From Halomonas sp. 7T (lineage in GTDB: Bacteria > Pseudomonadota > Gammaproteobacteria > Pseudomonadales > Halomonadaceae), in assembly GCF_025643255.1 (NCBI RefSeq), contig NZ_CP087112.1, positions 2,046,001-2,110,000 of the forward strand: a DNA stretch of 64,000 nt. The letters are read 5' to 3'. The position numbers were made by a program, and so were the translations under genes. The notes under the pieces are model-generated. The model made no database searches, was not told the origin of the DNA, and worked only from the letters and a program-made list of their open reading frames with translations. Below, piece by piece: positions 34,634 through 43,674 of this stretch (the first letter of the stretch is position 1; every line of letters begins with the position of its first letter).

Positions 34634-34709
34634 TGGCGTCCCATAGGGGGTTCGAACCCCTGTTACCGCCGTGAAAGGGCGGTGTCCTAGACCACTAGAC
34701 GAATGGGAC
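34634..34709 (-). tRNA. tRNA-Glu(TTC), copy 3
   Basis: First gene of the tRNA operon, identical to the other two glutamate copies, anticodon TTC. Confidence 0.96.
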
Positions 34710-34737
34710 GTTTCATTACCTCGTCGAGGTGGCGCGT

Positions 34738-34766
34738 ATATTACTCAGCGCGCCTCAATGTGTCAA
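34738..34766 (-). promoter_or_regulatory. Strong promoter of the Glu/Gly tRNA operon
   Basis: Consensus TTGACA (34766-34761), 17-bp spacer and TAATAT (34743-34738), with a GC-rich ACGCGCC discriminator, the pattern of ppGpp-sensitive stable RNA promoters. It is about 28 bp before the first tRNA, which sets transcription of the whole tandem array. Confidence 0.88.
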
Positions 34767-35031
34767 GCACTCCCAAATCGAAACGTTTTTTACCTCTGGT
34801 TACTACGCTCTAATATCGCAAACCCAACAACATTATAGTAAGCACGCGGCTCGCCAACGTGTTGGCGCACTGCGCGCAACAACATTAACGTGTCATTCGT
34901 TAACTGGCGATTTACTTGGTCTTCGCACATGCTGAACCCAGACAGGCTTTCTACTGTCGCTCTGATTAGGGATACGATAGCCTGCTTAGCACGCTTCTGA
35001 TTAACGGTAACTGGAGGGAGAGGAGAACCCC
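34767..35031. other. Gap between tRNA promoter and msrB
   Basis: No gene seen. It must hold the msrB promoter; AACTGGAGGGAGAGGAGAAC just before 35032 is a strong ribosome site. Confidence 0.4.
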
Positions 35032-35430
35032 ATGGCGAAAATAGAAAAATCCCCTGACGAATGGCGCCAGCAGCTCACCCCAGAGCAGTATCGAGTTGCC
35101 CGAGAGAAAGGCACCGAACGGCCATTTACTGGCGACTACCAAGTGAGCGACGCACAAGGCATTTATCACTGCGTATGCTGCCACGCGCCGCTGTTTGAAA
35201 ACGAGCACAAGTTCGATGCAGGCTGCGGCTGGCCAAGCTTTGATCGTCCGCTGGGTAATCGCTGCGTAGAAGAGCACCGCGACACTACCCACGGAATGAT
35301 TCGTACCGAAGTGGTCTGCTCCCATTGTGACGCCCACCTAGGTCATGTCTTTCCCGATGGCCCCCCAGATACCACCAGCCTACGCTACTGCATTAATTCG
35401 GTATCGTTAGAGTTTCACCCCGACGAGTAA
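35032..35430 (+). CDS. msrB: Peptide-methionine (R)-S-oxide reductase MsrB
   Basis: 132 residues; reduces R-methionine sulfoxide in proteins. Zinc-binding pairs CVCCHAPLF and [12 protein letters not shown], substrate pocket [11 protein letters not shown], and the catalytic Cys in [12 protein letters not shown]. Cytoplasmic, full length, strong ribosome site. Confidence 0.96.
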   Translation: MAKIEKSPDEWRQQLTPEQYRVAREKGTERPFTGDYQVSDAQGIYHCVCCHAPLFENEHKFDAGCGWPSFDRPLGNRCVEEHRDTTHGMIRTEVVCSHCDAHLGHVFPDGPPDTTSLRYCINSVSLEFHPDE

Positions 35431-35526
35431 TTGTCAGCAAAACGAAGCACAGCAAGGCGGGCACCATCTGTTAGAATGGCGGCCCGCTTTTTTATGCTCG
35501 TATTTTTGTGCTTGTAGGAGAAACCC

Positions 35527-36480
35527 ATGCTCGGCTGGTTCCCCGGACATATGAACAAGGCCCGCCGTCAGATCAAGGACGCGCTGCCGGAAATTGATGT
35601 GGTGATAGAGGTGCTTGACGCGCGCCTGCCCTATTCCAGCGCTAACCCAATGCTGGCCGAGCTAACCCGCCATAAACCAGTACTCAAAATACTCTCGCGC
35701 GCTGATCTTGCTGACCCAGAGCGCACCGCTGAGTGGGTGGCTTATTTCGATGCCCAGGAAGACACCCGCGCCCTGGCCATTACCACCACGAACACACGCG
35801 AGTTAAAGAAGATCCCCAAGCTGTGCCACGAGCTGGCCGGGGCCGTGCGTGCGGATCGCGACGTGCGCGTGATGGTGATGGGCATCCCCAACGTGGGTAA
35901 GTCAACGCTGATTAATGGCCTGGCCGGACGCAAAATAGCTAAAACCGGTAACGAACCCGCCGTCACCAAGCGACAGCAGAAAGTGCGTATTGATGGCCGC
36001 GTGGCGCTTATCGACACGCCTGGGGTGCTGTGGCCAAAAATCGAAGATCAGGCCAGCGCTTACCGCCTCGCCGCCAGTGGGGCTATTCGTGACACCGCCA
36101 TCGAGTATACCGATGTCGCCATTGTCGCCAGCGCGGAGCTTGCCAAGCGCTATCCGCAAGAGTTAACCGCCCGCTATAAGCTAAAAGCGCTGCCTTCCTA
36201 TGAAGCGCCAGCGGCTACCAATGTTGATGCTGACGGCCCTGAAAAACCGGATTTTCTCGCTATTGCCGGTTTTGACGGCCAGGCCATATTGAAAGAGATC
36301 GCCGGAAAGCGCGGCGGCCTGCGTCCCGGTGGCGCGGTCGACCTGCACCGCGGCGCCGAAGTACTGCTTCATGAGCTGCGCGATGGCAAACTTGGTCGGA
36401 TTACGCTAGAGACTCCCTATGATATTCCGCCTCCTATTGTGCAAAACGACCAAGACAGCCCGCTACCATCCGACGCATAA
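35527..36480 (+). CDS. ylqF: Ribosome biogenesis GTPase YlqF/RbgA
   Basis: 317 residues of the circularly permuted GTPase class: the G4-like LSRADLAD comes first, then G1 MGIPNVGKSTLING and G3 IDTPGVLWPK. The N-terminal WFPGHMNKARRQIKDALPEI is the family signature. Assists late 50S subunit assembly. GTAGGAG precedes the ATG. Confidence 0.95.
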   Translation: MLGWFPGHMNKARRQIKDALPEIDVVIEVLDARLPYSSANPMLAELTRHKPVLKILSRADLADPERTAEWVAYFDAQEDTRALAITTTNTRELKKIPKLCHELAGAVRADRDVRVMVMGIPNVGKSTLINGLAGRKIAKTGNEPAVTKRQQKVRIDGRVALIDTPGVLWPKIEDQASAYRLAASGAIRDTAIEYTDVAIVASAELAKRYPQELTARYKLKALPSYEAPAATNVDADGPEKPDFLAIAGFDGQAILKEIAGKRGGLRPGGAVDLHRGAEVLLHELRDGKLGRITLETPYDIPPPIVQNDQDSPLPSDA

Positions 36481-36537
36481 TGGGCGAATAATCAGCTACT
36501 TCTAACGGCCACTGGACACTTTTGGATAACGCACCCC

Positions 36538-37785
36538 ATGGACACCCCGCAGCCTACAGAATTACAACCGCTTAAAAAGTCACACAAACTGCACAACGTT
36601 TGCTATGACATTCGCGGCCCGGTACTCGACCACGCCAAACGCCTGGAGGAAGAGGGCCAGCGAATTTTAAAGCTCAACATTGGCAACCCAGCACCGTTTG
36701 GTTTTGAAGCACCGGAAGAAATTCTGCAGGACGTAATGCGTAACCTGCCCACTGCCCAGGGTTATTGTGATTCCAAAGGCCTCTACTCTGCCCGTAAAGC
36801 GATTATGCAGGAGTGCCAGCGCAAGCAAATTCCTGGGGTGGGCATTGAAGATATCTATATTGGCAACGGCGTTTCCGAGCTGATCGTCATGGCCATGCAG
36901 GCGCTGTTGAACGATGGCGACGAAGTACTGATCCCAGCGCCGGACTACCCACTGTGGACGGCGGCCGCTCACCTTTCCGGCGGTCACGGTGTGCACTATC
37001 TGTGCGATGAGCAGGCCGACTGGGCGCCGGATATCGCCGATATACGCGCCAAAGTCACCAGCCGCACCCGCGCCATTGTGATTATCAACCCCAACAACCC
37101 CACCGGCGCGGTCTATCCACCAGAAGTAGTGCGGGAAGTGTTAGATATCGCTCAAGAGCATAACCTTGTGGTGTTCTCCGATGAGATCTACGACAAGATT
37201 CTCTATGACGGCGTTGAGCATACCGCCACCGGCGCACTGGCCGACGATGACCAGCTTGTGATTACCATGAACGGGCTCTCCAAAAGCTACCGCTGTGCCG
37301 GCTTTCGTTCTGGCTGGATGAGCATTTCCGGTACCCTGGCCAAACAGCGGGCGAAGGACTTTATTCAAGGCCTGACCATGCTGGCCTCAATGCGGCTATG
37401 CGCCAACGTTCCCGCCCAGCATGCCATTCAAACGGCGCTGGGGGGCTATCAATCCATCAACGACCTGATCCTGCCCGGCGGTCGCTTGCTGGCGCAGCGC
37501 GACATTACCGTTGAGAAGCTGAACGCAATTCCCGGGGTCTCCTGCGTCACGCCTAAAGGCGCGCTCTACGCCTTCCCGCGGTTAGACCCCAAGGTATTCA
37601 ATATTAAAGATGACCAGCAGCTGGTGCTGGATCTGCTGCTGCAGGAGAAAATTCTGCTGGTACAAGGCACCGCCTTTAACTGGCCAGAACCCGACCACGT
37701 GCGCATTGTCACGCTGCCCTGGGCTGACCAGCTGGGTGACGCGCTGGACCGCTTTGCTAACTTTCTGTCGCGCTATCGTCAATAA
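36538..37785 (+). CDS. alaA: Alanine aminotransferase-type PLP enzyme (AlaA-like)
   Basis: 415 residues of the class I aminotransferase family, close to E. coli AlaA, which makes alanine from pyruvate and glutamate. Seen: LNIGNPAPFGFEAPEEI, NPNNPTGAVYPPEV, FSDEIYDKILYDG and the PLP lysine in NGLSKSYRCAGFRSGWM. Cytoplasmic; monocistronic by spacing. Confidence 0.9.
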   Translation: MDTPQPTELQPLKKSHKLHNVCYDIRGPVLDHAKRLEEEGQRILKLNIGNPAPFGFEAPEEILQDVMRNLPTAQGYCDSKGLYSARKAIMQECQRKQIPGVGIEDIYIGNGVSELIVMAMQALLNDGDEVLIPAPDYPLWTAAAHLSGGHGVHYLCDEQADWAPDIADIRAKVTSRTRAIVIINPNNPTGAVYPPEVVREVLDIAQEHNLVVFSDEIYDKILYDGVEHTATGALADDDQLVITMNGLSKSYRCAGFRSGWMSISGTLAKQRAKDFIQGLTMLASMRLCANVPAQHAIQTALGGYQSINDLILPGGRLLAQRDITVEKLNAIPGVSCVTPKGALYAFPRLDPKVFNIKDDQQLVLDLLLQEKILLVQGTAFNWPEPDHVRIVTLPWADQLGDALDRFANFLSRYRQ

Positions 37786-37873
37786 ATTCACGGGCTTGAA
37801 ACTGCTAACCGCTACACGTATCTAAGCAATCATTCTACAACCGCTTTTAAATGCTTTAAGGAGAACCTTAACG

Positions 37874-38779
37874 ATGATGCGAATTCTGCTTTTTCTGGCC
37901 ACCAACTTAGCGGTCGTGCTGGTGGCCAGCTTTACGCTGCGCCTATTTGGCGTAGAAGGCTACCTGCGCAGCCAAGGCATCAACTTCACCAGCCTACTGC
38001 TGTTCTGCTTTATTTTCGGCATGGTGGGGTCGATGATCTCACTATTCATTTCCAAATGGATGGCTAAACGCAGTACCGGCACGGTCATTATCGAAACGCC
38101 CTCTAATGCCACCGAACAGTGGCTGGTGGATACTGTCGCAGAGCTTTCCCGGGAAGCCGGCATTAAAACGCCAGAGGTGGGTATTTTCCCGGCCCAACAG
38201 TCCAACGCGTTTGCCACTGGCTGGAACAAGGATGATGCCTTAGTGGCGGTCTCTGCGGGTTTGTTAAACCGTATGCGTCCTGAAGAGGTACGCGCAGTAC
38301 TGGCGCATGAGATTGGTCACGTGGCCAACGGCGATATGGTAACGCTGGCACTGGTTCAAGGCGTGGTAAATACCTTTGTTATGTTCTTTGCCCGCGTTGT
38401 CGCGCATTTAGTCGATAACTTCCTGAAAAGCCGCAGCGATGGTGAAGGCGGGCTGGGGTTCATGGGCTACTTTGCCGTGGTGATGGTGGCAGAAATTGTT
38501 TTCGGCATTGTCGCGTCCGCGATTGTGGCTTGGTTCTCACGCTTCCGTGAATACCGCGCGGATGAAGCCGGTGCCCGTCTAGCCGGTACCGGCGCCATGG
38601 TTAATGCCTTAGCACGCTTAAAAGCAGAAACGGAACTACCTGACCAAATGCCTGACACCATGCGCGCCATGGCGATCACCAAAGGCCAAACACGCTCTCT
38701 GGTTGAGCGCCTGTTTGCTAGCCACCCACCCCTGGATGATCGTATCCGGGCGCTGAAAGAAGCCGCTTACCGCCAGTAA
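37874..38779 (+). CDS. htpX: Membrane protease HtpX
   Basis: 301 residues; zinc metalloprotease in the inner membrane that degrades misfolded membrane proteins. Two N-terminal helices, active site [13 protein letters not shown], two further helices, and the third zinc ligand in [15 protein letters not shown]. Full length. AAGGAGA before the ATG. Confidence 0.95.
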   Translation: MMRILLFLATNLAVVLVASFTLRLFGVEGYLRSQGINFTSLLLFCFIFGMVGSMISLFISKWMAKRSTGTVIIETPSNATEQWLVDTVAELSREAGIKTPEVGIFPAQQSNAFATGWNKDDALVAVSAGLLNRMRPEEVRAVLAHEIGHVANGDMVTLALVQGVVNTFVMFFARVVAHLVDNFLKSRSDGEGGLGFMGYFAVVMVAEIVFGIVASAIVAWFSRFREYRADEAGARLAGTGAMVNALARLKAETELPDQMPDTMRAMAITKGQTRSLVERLFASHPPLDDRIRALKEAAYRQ

Positions 38780-38802
38780 GCAAAACGCTTAATACACTAC
38801 GC

Positions 38803-38826
38803 CAAGGCCCGCAGATGCGGGCCTTG
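38803..38826. terminator. Bidirectional hairpin between htpX and pdxB
   Basis: CAAGGCCCGC, loop AGAT, GCGGGCCTTG: a perfect 10-bp stem between convergent genes, 24 bp after htpX and 33 bp after the pdxB end. No long T-run. Confidence 0.65.
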
Positions 38827-38858
38827 TACGTTTAAATCACCCCTTTAATGTGCCTAAC

Positions 38859-40004
38859 CTAGACGCAATGCACCTGAAAACCCGCGGCCTGAAGGGGCCG
38901 CTGCAAAGCCACCGCGTCTTTTTCTAACGTCACGCTAAGCGTGGCGAATTCGCGGCGCAGAGGGTATTGGACACGGCAGCGGTCAAACCCCTTGGCAAGA
39001 CCCTCATGCAACACCTGTCGCTGCAGGGCATCGTGGTCGCGGCGCACGTCATACACCGCACGCACGCACAGCCGAAGCGCCTCTTCCACCGGCAGCGCAC
39101 GCTGTAACGTGAGTGTGGAAAGCGCCGGCGGCGGGCAGAGTTCACTAAAGGGCGTGGCACTGGACTGACCTAACTGCTCTGCCAGCGCTTGCTGGATCAT
39201 CCAGCTACCCCGCAGCTTGCCATCCAGGCTGTGCCCGGCAATATGCGGCGTGGCAAGAGCCACCAAGTCCCGAAGGCCAGCATCAATCCCCGGCTCGTCC
39301 TCCCATACGTCCAGCACGGCGGTGAGATCGCCCTTCCCCGCCAACCGGCTCCGCAAGGCTAGGCCATCAATACAGTCACCTCGTCCTGCGTTTAACAGCA
39401 CCGTGCCTGGGGCTAATTCGTTAATGCGCTGGGCGTTAAGCAGTTGATAGGTAGCATGGGGCCCTTGTTTCACCAGCGGTGTATGCAGGCAAATGACGTT
39501 ACAGCGCTCGATCAGTGTATCTAGTGCAACAAAATCACCTTCTCCTTCCTGCTCGGCTCTTGGGGAGTCGCACACCAATACCTCTACGCCTAACGCCTGC
39601 AAGCGGCCTTTCAAACGGCTACCCACGTTACCAGCACCAACAATCCCCACGGTGCGCTCCAGTAGCCGCCAACCCTCGCGCTCGCTCACCGTCAGCAGGC
39701 TGCTCAGCACGTAATCCACCACGGCCTCAGCATTGCAGCCAGGAGCGCTGGCAAAGCCAATATTGCGCTCAGCCAAATAAGCAAGATCAATATGGTCGGT
39801 ACCGATAGTGCAGGTGCCCACAAAGCGCACTTGGCTATACGCTAGTAACGCTTGATTGACCTGAGTGATCGAGCGAACAACCAGTGCATCGGCATCGCGG
39901 ATGTCAGCCGCACGGATCTCACGGCCTGGCAAGCGGTGCAGCACACCAAAGGAGCCAAAACAGGCGTCGGCGGCAGGGATATTGGCGTCGATTACAAGTT
40001 TCAT
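38859..40004 (-). CDS. pdxB: Erythronate-4-phosphate dehydrogenase PdxB
   Basis: 381 residues; second step of pyridoxal phosphate synthesis from erythrose 4-phosphate. D-2-hydroxyacid dehydrogenase fold: N-terminal IDANIPAADACFG, NAD-binding VGIVGAGNVGSRL, catalytic Arg in LLNAGRGDCID, and His in LATPHIAGHSLDGK. The C-terminal DUF3410 dimerisation domain (about 290-381) marks PdxB rather than other dehydrogenases. Confidence 0.95.
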   Translation of the reverse strand: MKLVIDANIPAADACFGSFGVLHRLPGREIRAADIRDADALVVRSITQVNQALLAYSQVRFVGTCTIGTDHIDLAYLAERNIGFASAPGCNAEAVVDYVLSSLLTVSEREGWRLLERTVGIVGAGNVGSRLKGRLQALGVEVLVCDSPRAEQEGEGDFVALDTLIERCNVICLHTPLVKQGPHATYQLLNAQRINELAPGTVLLNAGRGDCIDGLALRSRLAGKGDLTAVLDVWEDEPGIDAGLRDLVALATPHIAGHSLDGKLRGSWMIQQALAEQLGQSSATPFSELCPPPALSTLTLQRALPVEEALRLCVRAVYDVRRDHDALQRQVLHEGLAKGFDRCRVQYPLRREFATLSVTLEKDAVALQRPLQAAGFQVHCV

Positions 40005-40087
40005 AGGCGTTTTGATATCCGGGCTTTACAATACCCCGCAACAGCTTGATACGCAGGCGTGTTTGAGGGCCATTTAAGGAGAGTGTT

Positions 40088-40369
40088 GTGATCGTACGCT
40101 GGGAAACCGACCATGACTATGTGTTGGTGCATATTCACCAGGATATGTTTGGCGACTGGATTTTTAGCCGTGCCTGGGGGCAAATTGGCACACAGTTTGG
40201 CGGGCTAAAACACCAGTTGGCCGACACTCGAGAACAAGCGCAGATGTGGATGGAGGATGAAGCCACGATTCAGTCCTCCCGCGGCTTCCGCAAGGTGCTA
40301 GAAGCCGCCGATCACTCGCCAGAAGGCCAAGAAGCCATGCGTCAGCTTTCGCTACTTGACGCCCTGTAG
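40088..40369 (+). CDS. Small WGR-like domain protein
   Basis: 93 residues from a GTG behind AAGGAGAG. DWIFSRAWGQIGTQFGGLKH resembles the WGR motif (W-G-R-I-G followed by a Gly-rich turn), here with Gln for Arg, then a Glu/Ala helix and RGFRKVLEAADH. WGR domains bind nucleic acids or mediate protein contacts; the match is by eye and the function unknown. Divergent from pdxB, 83 bp away. Confidence 0.6.
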   Translation: MIVRWETDHDYVLVHIHQDMFGDWIFSRAWGQIGTQFGGLKHQLADTREQAQMWMEDEATIQSSRGFRKVLEAADHSPEGQEAMRQLSLLDAL

Positions 40370-40380
40370 CCGATGCCCTG

Positions 40381-40716
40381 CTAGCCTAAAAATCGTCGCC
40401 CGTTGCGCTGGTGCGCACCCACAGGCGGTACGTGCGCAGGCGGTGACGTCATCGCCTCTAGCGCCGCCTGATCAAGCCAATCGCGCGCTTGTAGCCACGC
40501 ACTGAGGCGTTCTAAATCAAACCCTCTATCTAACTCCTCTCCTTCGCTGTCCACCAAGACGGGAATACGCACCCCGTAGCGCTCAGTAAGGGCGTCATCA
40601 TCGATAATCTCGATGCGGTTCAACGCTATCTCTTGGTTAGCCAGCGTTGTTACTAGCGCCTCAAGTTGAGCACAAAGATGGCAGCCCAGTGTCGTGTAAA
40701 TTGATAATTGAATCAT
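40381..40716 (-). CDS. Glutaredoxin-like DUF836 protein
   Basis: 111 residues beginning QLSIYTTLGCHLCAQLEAL with the CxxC redox pair, then IEIIDDDALTERYGVRIPVL holding the cis-Pro, and a glutaredoxin-like C-terminal helix. Probably a small thiol-disulfide protein; partner unknown. Ends 20 bp before the rlmKL frame on the same strand, but is encoded downstream of it. Confidence 0.82.
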   Translation of the reverse strand: MIQLSIYTTLGCHLCAQLEALVTTLANQEIALNRIEIIDDDALTERYGVRIPVLVDSEGEELDRGFDLERLSAWLQARDWLDQAALEAMTSPPAHVPPVGAHQRNGRRFLG

Positions 40717-40736
40717 TACCTTTGCTCTTCAACTGC

Positions 40737-42947
40737 TTATGATTTGTGGCGTAATAAAAATACGTGGTGCAAGTTGGTACGCCGCTGGAAATCCGGGTCG
40801 AAGGTACGCGAAGTGATCTCTTCTACCGCGTACCGCTCGCTAAGCGCTTCGTCTAGCTTGAAACGCCGCTGATTGTTTGAGAACACCAACGTTCCACCGG
40901 GGGCAAGGCGCGCCATGGCAAGTTCCACTAACCGCGGGTGGTCGCGCTGCACATCTAGCGTGTCGCGCATCTTTTTCGAGTTTGAAAACGTTGGCGGGTC
41001 CATGAAGATCAGGTCGAACTCGGCATTGGCGGTTTCCAACCAGCGGAAGCAGTCATCCCGCACTACCCGGTGAAGCCGAGGATCGAGCTTGTTGAGCGCA
41101 AAGTTATCCCGCGCCCACTCAAGGTAGGTATTGGACATATCTACGCTGACGCTGTCGCTTGCGCCACCCAAAGCAGCCTGTACCGTTGCGGTGGCGGTAT
41201 AGCAGAACAGGTTGAGAAAGCGCTTACCGCTGGCCATCTCGCCCAGCATACGACGCACCGGACGGTGATCCAAAAACAGGCCAGTATCCAAGTAGTCCCG
41301 CAGATTAACCCACAGTCGCGCGCTGCCTTCGCGCACTTCAAAACGTTCACCGCTAGCGGAGCGTTTCTGGTACTGAGCGCTGCCTGCCTGCTTCTCGCGG
41401 CGTTTAATATACACGTTGCTTGCATCGACACCCAGGGCATCGGGCAGCACTTCCAGTGCATCAAATAGCCGTTTTTGCGCCTGGGCCGGATTAATTGAAC
41501 TCGGTGCGGCATACTCCTGAACATGAACGCGGTCGCCGTAACGATCCACCGCCAGCGCGTATTCCGGCATATCGGCATCGTAGATGCGATAGCACATTTC
41601 ACCGCTCTGCTTCAGCCACTTTTTCAGACGTTTTTGATTTTTCGCCAATCGGTTGGCAAACATCTGCGCATTTTCCGACACTGCCGGTTTTGCTGTGCTG
41701 CTTTCCTGATGCGCTACGCCCGCTGCTGACGGTTCACCGCTCTCCTGGGGCGCAGGGCGGGCGCTGCCAATCTCCATCAGCAGCAGCTTGGCATCCAGCG
41801 CGCCGTTTTTTAGCGCGTACTGTTTGTGGGCACGTAGACCTAGGCGGTGGCCAAGATCCGGATTGCCGGTAAATAGCGCCAGCGTCCAGCCGGGGAACAG
41901 CGCTTTGGTTTTATCGCCTAGCTGGGCGTAGAGCCGCACCAGCTCAGGCAGCTCGCCCAGGCGCTCGCCATAGGGCGGGTTGGTAATCAATAGTCCCTGC
42001 TCGGCAGTCAGGGTCTCTGGCCGCGTGAGTTGGCTAAGGCTTTGGCCGTGTAGGGTGATCAGCGCCGGAATGCCCGCTCGCATAGCGTTGGATTTAGCGG
42101 CAGTAAGGGCTGCGGGACTTTGGTCAAAGCCCAACAGCTGCGTTTTACAGCGCTTGCGACCAATCGAGGCACGCGCATCGGCTTCGCGCTTTAGCTCCCG
42201 CCACATCGCCTCGTCGTGGCCCGCCCAGCCGTGGAAACCAAACCGCTCACGGTTCACGTTAGGGGCTTGGTCGGCGGCCATCAATGCGGCTTCGATTAGC
42301 AGTGTACCAGCACCGCACAGCGGGTCGATCAGTGGCTCGCCTGCTTTGGCACGCTCAGGCCAGCCGGCACGCACCAGCAGCGCTGCCGCCAAGTTCTCTT
42401 TGAGCGGCGCGTGCCCCACGTCGCGGCGGTAACCACGGCGGTGCAGACTCTCACCGGAAAGATCGATACCCAGCGTTAAATTCGCCCGATGCAGGTGCGT
42501 ATAAATGCGCAAATCGGGCGTTTTAGTGTCAATACTAGGCCGCTCTATGCCCGCCAACTGAAGCGAATCGACAATGCCATCTTTAACAGTTTGGGCGCCA
42601 AAGCGCGTGTGGCGAATATGGTCGCTGCGGCCATGGAAATCGACTGCCAGCGTTTTACCGGGAAATACGTGCTCCGCCCAGGCAATCCGAGCAGATGCAT
42701 CGTGCACTTGTTCGGCAGTTTCTATCATTGATTCTCGCGCTAACAGCAAAATAATGCGGTTCGCCAGCCGAGACCACAAGCACACCCGGTATGCCGTTTC
42801 TTGGCTAGCAGAAAAATAGACGCCTGCCACGGTGGTTTTGCCCGGCACGGCGCCCAGGGCCGTTAATTCATCCGCCAGCAGGCCTTCAATGCCTTTAGGG
42901 CAGGTCGCTAGGAGGTTTAGTAGCGCAGTTTGGTTCAACTCGGTCAT
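40737..42947 (-). CDS. rlmL: Bifunctional 23S rRNA methyltransferase RlmKL
   Basis: 736 residues. The N-terminal RlmL half makes m2G2445: THUMP region, then LIDPLCGAGTLLIEAALMAA and catalytic NPPYGERLG. The C-terminal RlmK half makes m7G2069: FLNLFCYTATATVQAALGGA, DCFRWLETANAEFDLIFMDP and DPPTFSNSKKM. The fusion is normal for gammaproteobacteria. An Ala/Glu-rich linker lies at about 390-420. Confidence 0.96.
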   Translation of the reverse strand: MTELNQTALLNLLATCPKGIEGLLADELTALGAVPGKTTVAGVYFSASQETAYRVCLWSRLANRIILLLARESMIETAEQVHDASARIAWAEHVFPGKTLAVDFHGRSDHIRHTRFGAQTVKDGIVDSLQLAGIERPSIDTKTPDLRIYTHLHRANLTLGIDLSGESLHRRGYRRDVGHAPLKENLAAALLVRAGWPERAKAGEPLIDPLCGAGTLLIEAALMAADQAPNVNRERFGFHGWAGHDEAMWRELKREADARASIGRKRCKTQLLGFDQSPAALTAAKSNAMRAGIPALITLHGQSLSQLTRPETLTAEQGLLITNPPYGERLGELPELVRLYAQLGDKTKALFPGWTLALFTGNPDLGHRLGLRAHKQYALKNGALDAKLLLMEIGSARPAPQESGEPSAAGVAHQESSTAKPAVSENAQMFANRLAKNQKRLKKWLKQSGEMCYRIYDADMPEYALAVDRYGDRVHVQEYAAPSSINPAQAQKRLFDALEVLPDALGVDASNVYIKRREKQAGSAQYQKRSASGERFEVREGSARLWVNLRDYLDTGLFLDHRPVRRMLGEMASGKRFLNLFCYTATATVQAALGGASDSVSVDMSNTYLEWARDNFALNKLDPRLHRVVRDDCFRWLETANAEFDLIFMDPPTFSNSKKMRDTLDVQRDHPRLVELAMARLAPGGTLVFSNNQRRFKLDEALSERYAVEEITSRTFDPDFQRRTNLHHVFLLRHKS

Positions 42948-43367
42948 GGTATTCGACGCGCGTAACTGCGCGATATTCCTATATATGGCAAATGAGTTTA
43001 CGTCTTATGACAATTTCATGGTCGACAAGTGACCCCATGATGGTCTAACAATAAGAGTGTAGCTACTGAAAAAACGCATGCGTTGTTGGTTATGGTCGTT
43101 AACGGGTTCATCCACTCGATGTGAACACTTTAATGACGCATGACTTGTCGAGATAACCGCTTTGCCCGTTCAGCACGTGAGTGCTAGACATTAGTGCTTG
43201 TGCGGTATCTCACTGTTGTTAAGGTCAGCTCTCGGAATAGGCGCTGGTGCGATTAAGGCTTACATAAACTGTTTATACAAACACTGTTTATACAAACTAT
43301 GTATACCTAAGCAGCACAGTATCAGGCTCTATTTCTTATCAAAGGCTTTCATGAATGAGGTTAGCCA
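42948..43367. promoter_or_regulatory. Long upstream region of rmf with tandem repeat
   Basis: 420 bp without a gene between divergent rlmKL and rmf. It holds an exact 15-bp tandem repeat, ACTGTTTATACAAAC at 43268-43282 and 43283-43297, about 70 bp before rmf, followed by a related TATGTATACC. rmf is growth-rate and stringently regulated in relatives, so a long control region is expected. The repeats may be an operator. Confidence 0.5.
43268..43297. repeat. Tandem 15-bp repeat before rmf
   Basis: Two exact, adjacent copies of ACTGTTTATACAAAC. Confidence 0.85.
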
Positions 43368-43577
43368 ATGAAACGACAAAAACGTGATCGCTTCCAACGG
43401 GCTTATGTTCACGGATATAAAGCGGGTATTACGGGTCGCTCCCGTGATGATTGTCCCAGTCAAGATGTCAATTTACGCGAATATTGGATGAGCGGTTGGC
43501 GTGAAGGTCGTGGCGATCAGTGGGATGGGATGACCGGCGTTTCCGGTATCCACAAAAACCCCCTGGTCATGGCCTAG
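43368..43577 (+). CDS. rmf: Ribosome modulation factor Rmf
   Basis: 69 residues; in stationary phase it pairs 70S ribosomes into inactive 100S dimers. Family motif KRDRFQRAYVHGYKAGITGR and CPSQDVNLREYWMSGWREGR are intact. Slightly longer C-terminus than E. coli (55). Own terminator 36 bp downstream. Confidence 0.96.
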   Translation: MKRQKRDRFQRAYVHGYKAGITGRSRDDCPSQDVNLREYWMSGWREGRGDQWDGMTGVSGIHKNPLVMA

Positions 43578-43612
43578 TTAGTTTACTTTTTACCCAAACA
43601 TTTGGAGAACGG

Positions 43613-43638
43613 AGCCCGCTGCCAGGCGGGCTTTTTAT
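43613..43638 (+). terminator. Terminator of rmf
   Basis: AGCCCGC, loop TGCCAG, GCGGGCT, then TTTTATT: strong rho-independent terminator. Confidence 0.9.
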
Positions 43639-43674
43639 TGCTTAACGGATCGCCCCACTTCATATCTTCAATGG

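Noticed and set aside
34056..34709. Repeated blocks of about 200 bp as a CRISPR-like or duplicated region
   Set aside because: The repeats are the three tRNA-Glu/tRNA-Gly pairs.
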